DNA of 13,163 nucleotides, from assembly GCA_937949945.1 (NCBI GenBank), contig CALFEQ010000122.1:1-13163 (forward strand), in the 5' to 3' direction. Within the stretch, counting starts at the first letter, position 1; each line of letters opens with the position of its first letter. Position numbers and translations under genes: made by a program. Below, piece after piece: positions 11,837 through 13,163 of this stretch. The DNA is from an uncultured Myxococcales bacterium. Its GTDB lineage: Bacteria > Myxococcota_A > Polyangia > Polyangiales > Polyangiaceae. The notes beneath the pieces are model-generated. The model did no database searches. It was given only the letters and a program-made list of their open reading frames with translations, and was not told where the DNA came from.

Positions 11837-13163
11837 TCAGCAGGCGAGCTTCTCCCGCAAGAGGCGCGCTTCGTTCTGCGCCTCGCGGTGGTTCGGGTTC
11901 GCGGACAGCAGCTCGTTGAAGTCGTTCAAGGCCTCGGGCAGGCGGTTCGTCTTCATGAGCAGCTTCGCGCGGTAATAGAGCGCTTTCTCGTTCGAGGGAT
12001 CCTCGATGAGGACCTTCGACATGGTGCGGATCGCCTCGTCGACGAGCTCCGGCTCGCCACCGAGCGAGCGGATCCACGCGAGGAGCGCGATGTAATCCGG
12101 CTGCGTCGGGTCGCCGGCGACCGCCTTCCTCGCGTGCTCCTCCGCGGCGACGCGATCGTTTCGTTGCAGCGCGCCCTCCGCGAGGCGGAAGCTCGTCATC
12201 GCCTCGAGCGCGGCCTCGGCCTCCGCGAGCCCGGCATCGCCGATCTCGATCGCTTCCCCGCCCTCCGACGCGCTGCTCGCCTCCGACGCGCTGCTCGCCT
12301 CCGGCTTCGCGCTCGCCTCTTCGGGCGCGCCACCTTCGGGCTTCGCGCTCGCTCCTGCCGGCTCCGCCTTCGCGCTCGTGTCCGCAGGCGCGCCGCCCTC
12401 CGCCTCGCCGCTCGACTCCGCCTTGGAGACGTCGCTCTCGCTCGAGGCCGGGGCCGGGGCGACGCCGCGCAACGTCTGCGGCGGCATCGGCACCTTCGCC
12501 GGCGGGTTCGCGCCCGTCGCTCGCGGTCCGCCGCCGGACGGCGACTTCGCGCCGGGCGGAGCCGGCCTCGGCGGAGCGCCGCCGCCCGGCGCGGTCGGCC
12601 TCGCACCGGACGGACCGGGCGGATTCGGCCCCGCGGCCTTCACGCCCGACACGCTCGGCGACTCCCCACCCGGCGGGTTCGGGGCGGCCGCCTTCATGCC
12701 CGACGCGCTCGGTGCCCCCGGAGGATTCGGCGCAGCGGCCTTCAGCCCCGACGCGCTCGGCGCACCCGCGCCCGGCGGGCTCGGAGCCGCGGCCTTCGAG
12801 CCGGATCCGCTCGGCGCGACCTTCACTCCCGACACGCTCCCTTTCGCGTTCGGAGGCGCCCCCGGCCCGAGCGGCTTCACGCCGACGGAGCTGGACTTCG
12901 CGCCGTGTGGAACGCCCGGACCCGCCGGCTTTGCGCCGGGGGGAAGCGGCGGCGGGCCCGGCGGCTTCGGCGCCCCCGGCGTGCCCGTCGGCTTGATCGG
13001 CGGTCGGCCTGCGGCAGGCGCCGGAGGCGCGGACGGCTTCGCCATCAGCTCGTGCATCATCGGCGACGCGATGGCGATCGTCTTCGCGTCGTCGACCTGA
13101 GCGGACGGCGGAGCGGCCTCCGGAGCGCCGCCTCCTTGCGCGGGCTGCTGCACGGGCGGCTGC
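11837..13163 (-). CDS. Pro/Ala-rich repetitive TPR protein, N-terminus outside window
   Basis: The frame is open to the right edge, so this is the C-terminal 441 or so codons of a longer protein. A GTG at 13153 is in frame but sits inside a Gln/Pro run (QPP before it, QQPAQ after), so I do not take it as the start. From the edge there is a segment with KTIAIASPMMHELM, then about 190 residues rich in Pro, Gly, Ala and Lys with near repeats of SxSGxKAAxPNPPG. An Ala/Ser/Glu/Lys stretch with SAKPE and SSASEA repeats follows. The last 115 residues form about three TPRs (NDRVAAEEHARKAVAGDPTQ, EAIRTMSKVLIEDPSNEKAL, EALNDFNELLSANPNHREA). Myxobacterial proteins with this TPR tail often have an N-terminal J or DUF4388 domain, but that part is not in the window. 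Function unknown; protein scaffolding is plausible. Confidence 0.7.
   Translation of the reverse strand, partial: QPPVQQPAQGGGAPEAAPPSAQVDDAKTIAIASPMMHELMAKPSAPPAPAAGRPPIKPTGTPGAPKPPGPPPLPPGAKPAGPGVPHGAKSSSVGVKPLGPGAPPNAKGSVSGVKVAPSGSGSKAAAPSPPGAGAPSASGLKAAAPNPPGAPSASGMKAAAPNPPGGESPSVSGVKAAGPNPPGPSGARPTAPGGGAPPRPAPPGAKSPSGGGPRATGANPPAKVPMPPQTLRGVAPAPASSESDVSKAESSGEAEGGAPADTSAKAEPAGASAKPEGGAPEEASAKPEASSASEASSASEGGEAIEIGDAGLAEAEAALEAMTSFRLAEGALQRNDRVAAEEHARKAVAGDPTQPDYIALLAWIRSLGGEPELVDEAIRTMSKVLIEDPSNEKALYYRAKLLMKTNRLPEALNDFNELLSANPNHREAQNEARLLREKLAC
12263..12298. repeat. 18-bp tandem repeat (x2) inside the TPR gene
   Basis: CTCCGACGCGCTGCTCGC occurs twice head to tail (12263-12280 and 12281-12298), coding SASEAS-type Ser/Ala/Glu on the minus strand. 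A degenerate third unit follows. Exact copies at the DNA level suggest recent slippage. Confidence 0.7.
12621..12821. repeat. Imperfect 48-54 bp repeats coding the Pro-rich linker
   Basis: About four units start at 12621, 12675, 12723 and 12777, each beginning GG(A/G)(T/C)TCGG and continuing through GCGGCCTTC...CCCGACGCGCTCGG. Unit lengths are 54, 48 and 54 bases, multiples of three, so the reading frame is kept. On the minus strand they code near repeats of SASGLKAAAPNPPG. More diverged copies seem to continue toward 12900. Confidence 0.65.

Noticed and set aside
12600..12860. CRISPR-like array
   Set aside because: The repeats are imperfect, 48-54 bases long without unique spacers, and stay in frame inside a coding region, so they are protein-linker repeats.

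Overview
The window is high-GC, densely packed bacterial DNA with long antisense shadow frames. The gene content points to a myxobacterium-like member of the Myxococcota: a pilMNOP cluster, a zinc-ribbon eukaryotic-type Ser/Thr kinase, a FIST protein, and a Pro/Ala-rich TPR protein. The taxonomic call is inference from gene style; no rRNA or other marker gene is present.

Region 1 (1-3349, minus strand) is a type IV pilus alignment-subcomplex operon read right to left, pilM-pilN-pilO-pilP. Its junctions are overlapping or nearly so (ATGA, 3 nt, TGATG). PilM is the cytoplasmic actin-like ring, PilN carries the INLLP hook for PilM, PilO is its coiled-coil partner, and PilP is the lipoprotein that links to the secretin PilQ. 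No pilQ begins in the 387 bases after pilP. That stretch holds hairpins with GCGAAGC cores, an 8-bp tandem repeat and a G-quadruplex-capable tract.

Region 2 (3663-7340) holds two exported envelope proteins, tail to tail with 3 bases between stop codons: a LysM plus DUF882/M15-like putative peptidoglycan peptidase (+) and a large phosphodiester glycosidase (NAGPA/DUF2233)-family protein (-). The latter seems to carry a second, degenerate copy of the domain end at its C-terminus.

Region 3 (7663-11809) is signalling and RNA modification: a FIST-domain sensor (+), an RluA-family pseudouridine synthase (-), a soluble Ser/Thr kinase with an N-terminal zinc ribbon (+, TTG start), and a hemerythrin-like HHE protein (+, GTG start) 72 bp behind the kinase. 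The kinase-hemerythrin pair could be an oxygen/NO/redox-linked signalling unit, but the link rests on proximity alone.

Region 4 (11837-13163, minus) is the C-terminal part of a protein running off the right edge, with a Pro/Ala/Gly-rich repetitive linker ending in TPRs. I saw no tRNA, rRNA, CRISPR array, insertion sequence or phage gene. The most unusual items are the structured repeat downstream of pilP, the zinc-ribbon kinase with its hemerythrin neighbour, and the apparent internal duplication in the glycosidase-family protein.
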